64,000 bases of DNA, taken from NCBI GenBank assembly GCA_022496185.1, contig WTXG01000026.1:297208-361207 (forward strand), written 5' to 3'. Origin of the DNA: Multifurca ochricompacta. Taxonomy: Eukaryota > Basidiomycota > Agaricomycetes > Russulales > Russulaceae. Positions 35,724 to 45,307 of the stretch are shown here, piece after piece (within the stretch, counting starts at the first letter, position 1; each line of letters opens with the position of its first letter). Both the position numbers and the translations under genes were made by a program. The notes beneath the pieces were generated by a model, which was not told the origin of the DNA, did no database searches, and saw nothing but the letters and a program-made list of their open reading frames with translations.

Positions 35724-36142
35724 CTCTTGGTTCGGGAATGATCGGGAATTGACCCTATGTGCCAATGCACCACCCACCTCCACAGCTGTGAAGGTATTCA
35801 TCTGCGCGACATTATTACATTAAGCATATGCGCTCCACAAGTGCTTATGGACATCCTATCTATAATATTCATACCCACATGTATATAAGGACTGCAGAGA
35901 AGGGAATGAGACTTTAAGTGAGATGACCCTTCTCTGCAGTCCTTATATACATGTGGGTATGAATATTATAGATAGGATGTCCATAAGCACTTGTGGAGCA
36001 CATATGCTTAATGTAATAATGTCGCACAGATGAATACCTTCACAGCTGTGGAGGTGGGTGGTGCATTGGCACATAGGGTCAATTCCCGATCATTCCCGAA
36101 CCAAGAGATGAATTCTTGGTGCTTCTTTGACCCCAAGCAACA

Positions 36143-38850
36143 CTCCCCCATGTCAGTGTGCCACCCTTATGCTGGGCCCAAGCCAAGCATTGCAGCGCAT
36201 TTCAGCACCTTTGCCCGATCGAGTGCCTTTGTGAAGATGTCTGCAGCCATGTCCGCAGTGGGAACAAAGACGGGCTCGATCAGCCCCTCCTGCACTGCGT
36301 CCCTGAGCCAGAACAGCCACAAATCAAGATGCTTCATCTTTCCGTGGTGTTCTGGATTCTTGCTCACTGCAATGGCAGACTGATTGTCCATGCGCAGGAG
36401 GGAGGGTCCGGACACGGGGCACCCAATCTCCCCCAGAAATTGTCACATCCAAAGGATTTCTTTCCCGGCCTCCACAGCTGAGACATGCTCTGCCTCAGTG
36501 GTGGAAAGTGCCACCAGTGGTTGCAACTTTGAGCTCCAAGAGACGGCACCAGTCCCAAGCTTCACCACATAGCCCCCAGTAGACTTTCCATTGTCTGGAT
36601 TGCCGCCATGATCGGCATCGGAATATGTTGTGAATGGCTCGGGGGAGTCAGTTGGTTGATACACAATCCTATAGTTTACTGTGCCCTTTAGATAGCGAAG
36701 TACATGTTTGGCTGCTTGCCAGTGGAGGGGGCTGGGTTTGGAGTTGAATCTAGCAAGGACACCAGCTGCGTAGGCAATATCCGGTCTTGTGGTGACTGCG
36801 AGGTACATCAGACACCCAACAAGAGAGAGGTAGGGGTGTTGGCGCATTTCTGCAGCTTCAGGTTCAGTCTGCGGTGACATAGATATGGAGAGGTGAGATC
36901 CAGGGTCCAACGGAGTGGACACGGGTTTGCAATCATGCAACCCATGATCCTGAAGAAGATCGGAGATATATTGACTCTGAGAGAGAAAGAGGTGCCGATT
37001 TGGGCGATCCCTATGAATTTCCATGCCCAGAAGCTGAGTGGTGGGTCCTAGATCTCACAGCTTGAAGTGCATAGCTAGTTCACAGATAATGGAATCAATC
37101 TTGGCTCCATCCGTGCTGGCCAAGGTGAGATCGTCCACAAAGATTGGCATCAGAATCTTGACATCATTATGATGAAAGATGTACACCCCATGATCAGATT
37201 GAACCTGTTGGAAGCCCATGGAAAGGAGAACAGAGTGAAGCTTCCTATTCCATACTCGGCCGGCTTGCTTCAAGCCATAAAGTGACTTCTTCAATTTGCA
37301 CACATACTCAGGTCCGCCGACCTCAAATCCCTCTGGCTGTTGCATGTATATTTCCTCCTCTAGCTCGCCATTGAGATAGGCATGGGAGATATCCACAGAG
37401 CGAAGTTCCATGTCCTCCAGTGCGGAAATGGCAAGGATGGTTCTGATGGTTGAGTACCTGACAGTGGGAGCGAACGTTTCTTTGAAGTCAAAGCCAGGGC
37501 GCTGTGAATAACCTTTGGCAACCATCCTTGCTTTGTACCTGTCAAGGGAGCCATCCGCATTCCGCTTTATCTTCAGGAACCATCTGGACCCGATTGCTCT
37601 CTTTCCGGGAGGCAGCTTGACAATCTCCCAAGTGCCATTGAGTCTGTGAGCCTCCATCTCCTCTTCGCAGGCAGTCTGCCAGAGCTGAGCATCATCACAC
37701 CTCTGAGACTGTCTGTAGGAGGTGGGCTCGATCGCAGAGGCGATGTTGGCATCGATGGGATCAGGGGGATCATCAGGGATGCTGTCATCACCTGGATAGG
37801 GGGTTATTGGAGCAGATTCCCCTATGAGATTAGGGGGATCGTCGGGGTCATCATTCGCATCCAGGGAGGGTACGGCCAGAGTGGGTTCCCTCATCTGTTT
37901 GTAGCGCTGTGGGACTGACCATTTCTCAGGGAACCAGATTTCTCTGGGCCGTTGGAGGCGCTGGGGATGAGATGGAGCTGGGTCTGGGCTGGGAACGGCA
38001 GTGGGAGCCAATGGAGATAAGATCATAGGAATAGGAGGCGGATCAGAGGATGGTGATGTCACAGGTTGAGTTGGAGGCGGATCGGAAGACGTGGAGATAG
38101 GAGGCAGATCAGAAGGTGGAGATGGTGATGTCACAGATGCAGGTGGATTGGAAGGACTCCCCCCCCCACAAATGGATTGCTGTGACTCTGTATGATCATC
38201 CCAAATGGTTGGCAGAGCAATAGGGGAGGGAGCAAGAAGCGTGCGATCAGGGGTTGAGATGTGGGGCAGTGAAGCAGTGTGATGCATGAAGAACCTTTCA
38301 TCGAAGTCAGCTCTCTCTGAGATTATCACCCGTTTGCTGCCAGGATGATAGAACTTCCATGCTTTGTACCCCTGAGGGTACCCGATGAAGATGCACTTTT
38401 CCATATGAGTGCCCAAGCTCCCAAGCGGTCTCTTGTCCTGCTGAATCAGTACATAGGCAGTGCATCCCCAGACCCGAAGCCGTGAGAGATCAGGCTTGGT
38501 TCCGAGGAAGGCTTCGTGAGGGGTGCTATTGACGAGAACAGAGGTTGAGATGATGTTCCCTCCAGAGTCCTTGATCTCAGGTGTCGCAGTTGGCCTTTTG
38601 TCCAACCCAGTGACAAGACACCATAGGCCATTGAGCTGAAGCCAAGTTTTAATGTTGTCTGCCCAGATGCGATAGTTCCAAGATGTGAGAAGAGAGATGG
38701 ATACTGGCAATTGATCTTTGGAAGAGGCCATGTATAGGTATGAGCAGGACAAGGTCTAGTGGCGAGATAAGGTCTTTTTATGAGAGGAGCAAGAAGTTCC
38801 AAGTGAGCAGGGGTGCAGTAGATGGTGAAGCCCAGGGCCCATAACTCATA
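36143..38850 (-). mobile_element. Copia (Ty1-type) retrotransposon, internally deleted, minus strand
   Basis: Runs from the primer-binding site TTATGGGCCC (reverse of 38835-38844, complementary to an initiator tRNA-Met anticodon loop, the classic Copia half-tRNA site) to the polypurine tract next to the palindromic LTR. Order on the minus strand is gag N-terminus, integrase C-terminus, reverse transcriptase, RNase H. The zinc knuckle, protease and integrase core are missing. The 5' LTR (right side) is rearranged: only an inverted LTR piece remains at 38849-38917. Confidence 0.88.
36167..38731 (-). pseudogene. Copia gag-pol remnant with deletion and two CGA-to-TGA stops
   Basis: The gag N-terminus (start near 38731) reads S-W-N-Y-R-I-W-A-D-N-I-K-T-W-L. 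Near 38545 it joins directly, in frame, to the integrase tail P-H-E-A-F-L-G-T-K-P-D-L-S-R-L. The reverse transcriptase is well kept: F-A-P-T-V-R-Y-S, Y-G-L-K-Q-A-G-R-V-W and F-V-D-D (the polymerase box). RNase H blocks Y-S-D-A-D-H-G-G and M-D-N-Q-S-A-I-A follow. Stops near 37053 and 36444 keep the same frame, and both are explained by a C-to-T change in CGA. The enzyme core is otherwise recognisable. It cannot replicate alone, as protease and integrase core are absent. Confidence 0.88.
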
Positions 38851-39000
38851 CCCACATGTATATAAGGACTGCAGAGAAGGGTCATCTCACTTAAAGTCTC
38901 ATTCCCTTCTCTGCAGGTTAGTATTACTTTGTCGTAGCAAACATAATAAAACTAAAAGTCTCATTCCCTTCTCTGCAGTCCCTTGTGTGCCCAAGCACAT
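38849..39000. repeat. Rearranged Copia LTR fragments
   Basis: 38849-38917 is a plus-strand copy of the LTR end, with TATATAAGG at 38859. It is inverted relative to what the minus-strand element needs for its 5' LTR. A second short copy (AAGTCTCATTCCCTTCTCTGCAG without the TATA part) lies at 38958-38980, separated by 40 bp of unrelated sequence. Confidence 0.7.
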
Positions 39001-39214
39001 AAGGCCCCTTGTATCCGTTCAACGCGACAAAAGGCCCCCACTTGAGCCCCTAAGCCACACCTTAGGAGTCTTCATCCCACTCATCTTGTGACAGGACTGA
39101 GTGTCCTTGTTTGATTTCACCTCCCATGCATGCCTGCTGCAACTTGCAGGGCTTGAACAATCCAATCTAGACCTTGATATCTTGGCTATGAAGCTTGATC
39201 CTCCTTGATATGAA

Positions 39215-39520
39215 TGTTAGAATACAGCCACGGCACGCAGCCACATAGATACCAGAGATGGCGGCCCGAGATCAATCATATCGAGGCGTCCTACACAATG
39301 CACGAGGTGTCGTGCAAATTTCTTTACTTTATTATAGGACTATTCGCATAGTTAGTGTCCTCAGTCTTTCTGTTCCAAAGACTGAGGTCAGTATCATTCT
39401 CTTCATACCTACATTGTCTTTTACTAATTCTTTCTGTAGCTACTCGCTTTTCTAGGTATTACCTAGCAATATAGTCTTTCTGTTCCAAAGACTGAGCTAC
39501 TCGCTTTTCTAGCTCTTACA
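39215..39520 (+). repeat. 5' LTR of the plus-strand Copia element
   Basis: Begins TGTTAGAATAC and ends CTCTTACA. Contains the duplicated motif AGTCTTTCTGTTCCAAAGAC twice. Paired with the 3' LTR at 43798-44104. Confidence 0.96.
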
Positions 39521-39532
39521 GATTATGAGACC
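39521..39532 (+). promoter_or_regulatory. Primer-binding site (half-tRNA, elongator Met)
   Basis: GATTATGAGACC directly abuts the 5' LTR. Its complement reads GGTCTCATAATC, matching the anticodon stem-loop of elongator tRNA-Met, and would fit a 5' tRNA fragment ending near nucleotide 40. Confidence 0.65.
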
Positions 39533-39594
39533 TGAGTTTCTCTAAATTGAACCAGATTACATACCAGACAGAAAACCACCACGCACCATAAACA

Positions 39595-42500
39595 ATGAGT
39601 TCCCCAATCAGCACAGCAGCACCCAAAGCAGCAGCAGCACCGTCTACAAAAGGAGCATGTCAATATGACATACCATACTTGGAAGAAGATGGTGGCAATT
39701 TCACATTCTGGAAGTACAGAGTTCAAATGGTCTTGAAACTGTGGAGATTGTGGTCCGTGGTTGATGGATCAGAGCCTCAGCCAAATCCTACAGCACCTCC
39801 TGAAGCACAGGAGGAATGGGCATTCAAAGATAGTGAAGCGCAAGCACAGATATCATTAACTCTCAAGGACGAACCCCTAAGTACTGTCCTATATGCAAGA
39901 TGGCCAAGGAATGCTGGGATAAGTTATTAGTCTGCTACGAAGGCAAAGGAGAACAAAAGATAGTCTACCTTATCAACGACGTCTTCCGCTCCACCCTCTC
40001 GGACACAGAATCCCTGGAGCCCCAGATAAATGCCATAGTCAGGGCTGCCCATACAATTTCTAACATTGGCTTACCACTGGATGACAAGCTCGTCGCCTTC
40101 GCAATCATTTCCTCACTCCCAACCTCTCTATCCACCTTAAAAACCATCCTTTCCACGACAAATCCCTCTTCCCTCACTATTGAACATGTTAAATCACAGA
40201 TAATCCTTGACAAACAGCGCCGTGTCCAAGAATCGGGCCTTGGCGCGACCGCTTACTTCACGCACTCAGCAAAAGCAGCTAAAAAAGGAAAAGGAAAGTC
40301 AGAAGAGGACAAGCCAAAGAAACGGTGTACTCACTGTAAAAAGTGTGGGCATGTGGTGGAAGAATGTTGGAAGCTCAAGAAGGAAAATGAAGCCAAAGCT
40401 ACTGACTCAGGTGCTAATGCTCAGCAATCCTCCTCTAACGCTAAGGCCGCGGCAAAAGTCGCTGTAACGGATAGCCAGCCCATCCAAAGCGAAGACCCTG
40501 TACTCCTGTTCAAAGTGCTACAAGTCCTATCAGCATGTGTCGACCTCAATCAGCAATGGATAATTGATTCAGGGGCATCACGTACCATGTGTTCCCATAG
40601 GAATTGGTTTTTCCAGTTTAAATCACTTTCAATCCCAGTCAAGATCGTCCTAGGGATAACAGCTCAATTCTTGGCACTGGTGTTGGTAGTATCCATGTCC
40701 GAATGAGGGCAAACAACAAGTGGACTAACACAATTCTCCAAGACGTCCTGTACGTTCCCGAATTGCATGGAAATCTACTGTCTGTTGCCCAACTCGCAAG
40801 CCATGGAGCTGATGTCTGCTTTGCTAAGAACACCTGCCAAATCTATAGTCAGACTGGGGTACTTACCTGTGAGGGACGCCTCGAAGGAAACCTCTACATC
40901 ATGGACACACATACTGTCGCACCAGAGACAGTGCACATCGCCAGGGTGGACGCTTTCCCAGCTGAAGGAGATGAAATTAGCCCTAAAGACAAAACCACTT
41001 TAATCGCACTAAGTACAGTTGCAAAGGCAGACCTACATACCTGGCATCAAAGACTTGGGCATCTCAACGCTGATGCTGTTCTCCGCATGGTTCGAAAGGG
41101 AATGGTCAAGGGAATGGACATTACCTCAGAGTCAAGTCCACCTGGCCCCTGCGAGTCATGCCTTAAGGGAAAGCAGACACGCGCTGAGATCCAGAAGTCC
41201 ACAGAAACCAGAGCCACTGCAGTCTTAGGCCGAGTCTTCTCCGATGTGTGCAGAAAGCTACCATGGTGATCCCACCAAGGGTTTGAATACTTTGTAACCT
41301 GGGTGGATGACAAGTCATGGAAAGTCTTCATAGCTGGCATGCGCAAAAATCCAAGGTCATGCGACACTTAAAAACCTTCATTGCGCGCGTGGAAGTCAAA
41401 ACGGGAGGGCGAATCAAAGCGCTGTGTACAGATGGAGGGGGCAAGTACACTGCAACCACGGTCCAGAAGTTCCTGCAAGATAAAGGCATCAGACATGAGA
41501 TGACGACACCTGACACTCCTCAGCACAATGGCGTTGCTGAACGGATGAATCGAACACTGCTCGACAGGGTCCGAACGATGTTACTTGATGCTGATCTGCC
41601 TGAAACCTACTGGTACAATGTGCTAGAATACGCTGCTTACCTGCACAATGTCACCCCTACTCGCGCTCTAGACAACACCACCCCAGAAGAAGCTTGGAGC
41701 GGCAACAAACCAGATGTCTCTCACCTGCAGATTTTTGGATGCCGAGCATTCATGTATATTCCTGAGAGGTATCACACCAAGCTGGGTGCACGATCCCTCC
41801 AATGCACTTTCCTTGGCTATGCACAGCAGCGCAAGGCATTTAGATTGGTACATCGCTCTACAGGCCGATTTTTTGAGTCCTGCGATGTCATATTCGATGA
41901 AGGGGGGCCGGGAAGTCTCATGAACAAGTAATCATTGAAATTGACAACGCCGAACATGCAGAGCCAAGGGAGGAAGGCAAAAACAGTAACATTCAGCCGC
42001 ATACAATAACTACGCCAACGAAAACTACTAGCCAACATCAGCCAAGTAGCGATAGCGAAGTCGAGAGTGCACTCACCGAACCCCCAGCACCAGAACCAAC
42101 ACCCATCTCCACCATTACCACCCGACCCAAACGATCCACACATCCTCCTGTCCGCGATGACGACCCTTGCTATTCTGTCAGTTCTTACGCAACTAGACGG
42201 GACCCTGCAGAACAAGTCAATATTGCGACATCTGACCTAGCAAGTGACCCACGCACCTACAGAGAAGCCATGGTGCGACCCGACGCTGGCAAGTGGGATG
42301 CAGCCTGCCAGGAAGAAATGCGATCATTCGAAAGCATGGGAGTCTACGAGGTTGTCACGCGCCCAAATGGATGTAAAGTTGTCGGCAGTAAATGGGTGTT
42401 CCACATGAAGTGTGGACCCACAGGGGAAGTCTTGAGGCACAAAGCTCGCATTGTGGCACAGGGTTTCACACAAGTCGAAGGCGTTGACTACAACGAGACT

Positions 42501-43790
42501 TTTGCGCCCATTGCGAAGTTTGCATCTCTTTGTGCAATTCTTGCATTGGCAACGCAGTTTGATCTTGAAGTACACCAAATGGATGTGAAGTCGGCATATC
42601 TTAATGGTGAGCTCAAGGAAGAAATATATATGGAACCACCCCTGGGTTTCGACATCCCTGAGGGCATGGTACTCTGACTAGTCAAGGCGGTGTATGGCAC
42701 TAAGCAAGGCGGCCGTGTATGGTACCAAGATATCAGAGCGAAGTTAGAAAGTATAGGATATCAACGCACTGAGGCCGACCACGCTGTGTTCATCCGCCAC
42801 AGAAACAATACCCCATCCATCATTGCCCTCTATGTTGACGATATCACCATGGTGTCTAAAACTCTGGAGGAAATAAATGAGGATAAGGAGGCACTCAAAA
42901 GGGTCTATGAAATGACAGACCTTGGTGAGCTTACCTGGATTCTTGGGATGCATGTCACTCGCGACCAGAAAGCAGGTTGGATGGCACTCTCCCAGAAAAA
43001 ATACATTGAAGAAATCTTGGCGCGTTACGGAAAATCTGACGTTCAACCCATCAGCACCCCTGCTCTCGCGAATGAGCACTTAATCAAACTTGACTCACCC
43101 ACTGTCGATGTCAAGGCGTACCAGCAAGCCATTGGCACCTTGATGTATCCCATGCTCGGCACCCGCCCGGACCTCGCATACACAGTCACTGCACTCGGAC
43201 GACATGCTGCGAATCCTGGAGAGGAACATAAGCGAGCCCTAGATCGTGCATTCCGTTACCTTAGAGCCACAAGTGGCACGAAACTAGTCTTCACACATGG
43301 TGCACCTAGAGGAACTGAGCTGCAAGGTTATGTTGATGCTGATTGGGCTAGCGACGTGAACGATCAAAAATCGACTTCGGGCTTTGTCTTCATGCTAGCT
43401 GGAGGCGCGATAAGTTGGAGCTTGAAGAAGCAACCTTCAATTGCGCTATCGAGCACTGAGGCCAAGTATATTGCAGGAGCCCATGCCGTGAAGGAGGCCG
43501 TCTGGTTGCGTTGGCTACTAGCTGAAATCCACCAGAAGGATGACTTACCAACTACCCTTCACATGGACAACCAATCTGCGATATCAGTTGCCCGAAACCC
43601 CGAATTCCATGATCGCACCAAACACATCGAGATCAGACACCACTTCTTGAGGCACATGCATGAACACCAAGAGATTGAATTGAAGTATGTACCAACAGAA
43701 GAACAACTTGCAGATGTGTTGACAAAGGGCCTTGTGCGGGAGAAACATGAGAAGTTCACTGAAGCGATGGGCATTCAGCGTGCAGGCTGA
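39595..43790 (+). pseudogene. Copia gag-pol polyprotein, decayed
   Basis: Gag (from 39595) has the Copia gag pattern F-T-F-W-K-Y-R-V-Q-M-V-L and a C-C-H-C knuckle C-T-H-C-K-K-C-G-H-V-V-E-E-C near 40327-40370. Protease keeps I-I-D-S-G-A-S. The integrase has a G-H-L-N...C-E-S-C zinc region, then C-T-D-G-G-G and N-G-V-A-E-R-M-N-R-T of the DDE core. Reverse transcriptase has Y-V-D-D, and RNase H has D-A-D-W-A-S and M-D-N-Q-S-A-I. Damage: frameshifts near 39900, 40690, 41330 and in a G run near 41901-41906, a stop at 41267-41269, and TGA at 42675-42677 inside RT. It is still fairly young because most blocks remain readable. Confidence 0.92.
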
Positions 43791-43797
43791 GGGGGCG

Positions 43798-44104
43798 TGT
43801 TAGAATACAGCCATGGCACGCAGCCACATAGATACCGGAGATGGCGGCCTGAGATCGATCATATTGAGGCTGTCCTACACAATGCACGAGGTGTCATGCA
43901 AATTTCTTTACTTTATTATAGGACTATTCACATAGTTAGTGTCCTCAGTCTTTCTGTTCCAAAGACTGAGGTCAGTATCATTCTCTTCATACCTACATTG
44001 TCTTTTACTAATTCTTTCTGTAGCTACTCGCTTTTCTAGGTATTACCTAGCAATATAGTCTTTCTGTTCCAAAGACTGAGCTACTTGCTTTTCTAACTCT
44101 TACA
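43798..44104 (+). repeat. 3' LTR of the plus-strand Copia element
   Basis: Same start and end as the 5' LTR. Differences are almost all C/T or G/A at CpG positions, about 97 percent identity overall by my count. Preceded by the polypurine tract. Confidence 0.96.
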
Positions 44105-45307
44105 ATGAACTGACCCTGTACACAGCTAGCACCTGGCTGTGACATTAGAACAGATTTACAGACTTCACAAGAAATAGTACTACTCACCTGGAAACGCAAG
44201 GTGACAACAACACATCCCCTTGCATGAACCCAAAACAACCATGCCTTATTCAGCATGAGAACCCCAGACCCCCTTGGCCTCCTTGACAGATGATGAATCC
44301 CTCAACTACCAGTCACCAGAATGAAACCTACCAGAACAGTCAGCCAGACAAAGATTCAGAGATGTACCATTTGAAAACTGAAATCACTTTGCATTACTTG
44401 TGAGCAATTCCCCTGCTGAAAGCCCCCAAACTAGGGATCAGCAAGGGTTTTCATTAGGGCTGTGTGCTGTACCCATACCCTATGGTATGACAGTGCTGTA
44501 GTACGGTGCCATACCCATACCATACCAGCTCAAGTCAATAATCGAGATGGACGGTTACGGGTACGGCAAATGCCATCCAAACCTGTCAAAAAACGGCCAT
44601 AGATGGCATTAGATGGCATAGATGGCATTAGATGGCATAGATGGCATTGAATAAATGAGCTTTAATCTTGTAATTAAGCCACCAAAACTCCCCCAATATA
44701 GAATCTTTACCTATTTGGATAGCAGATAAGCGTTAGCTAAATATAGTAAAGACAAGAGATAAGATAAACTAACTAGTACTCAGTTCAGTTTATGTGGTCA
44801 AAACTGAAGTGAACACTTAAAGAGTAGCAACCTTTTATACTGCTCAGAGGAGCATGACATTAAGTAGAATAAATATAGTTATTTAAATGTGACAAGAAAG
44901 AAGGAATGTGTTGTGTGTGCAATGTCTCTGAATCAACTATCTGATGCACTTTAGATTATCTTATCATAATCATTAGATCAGGAGCCCTGACAATCCAGTC
45001 ACTAGTGGCCCATCTCAACAGCTGGTGCGCTTCCATTTTTCATGAAGCTACTATTATTATGATTTAATCCAAAGAACAAGGACAATGCTCAATTTTCTGT
45101 TGACTGCGGTGAGATTGCTGCATTAAGGAGGCCCCAAGATGCAATAAATAGATCCTCTATCCATGTGGTGGAGTCTTACAGCTTTGCCCTACCATGACAG
45201 ATCAGCCTGCCCAAGGACCAGAAGGTCAACAGCTTGATGCATCAAAAACTCCCAAACCTATTTGACCATGTTCTCACATAAACCAAGGTAGTAAATAGTT
45301 CATTCAA

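Larger units (their letters stand above)
34532..36142. repeat. Palindromic Copia LTR (216-bp arms, 22-bp centre)
   Basis: Removing the insertion at 34575-35723 and one 8-bp duplication, 34532-35904 gives a 216-bp arm. It is nearly identical in reverse to 35927-36142, with a 22-bp centre at 35905-35926. Both outer ends read TGTTGCTTGG inward. Each arm carries TATATAAGG (35882-35890 and the mirror 35941-35949), so the two LTR promoters face each other. The right arm is the 3' LTR of the minus-strand Copia element, joined to its polypurine tract CATGGGGGAG. A CTGCAGAGAAGGG inverted repeat near the centre occurs naturally in the LTR. Confidence 0.85.
39215..44104 (+). mobile_element. Copia (Ty1-type) LTR retrotransposon with both LTRs and target duplication
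   Basis: A full-length element: 306-bp 5' LTR, internal gag-pol, 307-bp 3' LTR, bounded by a perfect 5-bp target duplication ATGAA (39210-39214 and 44105-44109). The LTRs differ at 9 bases plus one indel. The primer-binding site directly after the 5' LTR is GATTATGAGACC, complementary to an elongator tRNA-Met anticodon loop (CTCATAATC), implying half-tRNA priming. The polypurine tract GAGGGGGCG is at 43789-43797. Domain order gag, protease, integrase, RT, RNase H is Ty1/Copia. Coding frames are broken. Confidence 0.96.

Noticed and set aside
34532..36142. Two independent LTR insertions in opposite orientation
   Set aside because: Arms meet exactly at the LTR's own internal inverted repeat with a shared 22-bp centre and no target duplication between them, so a single palindrome-forming event is simpler, though not proven.
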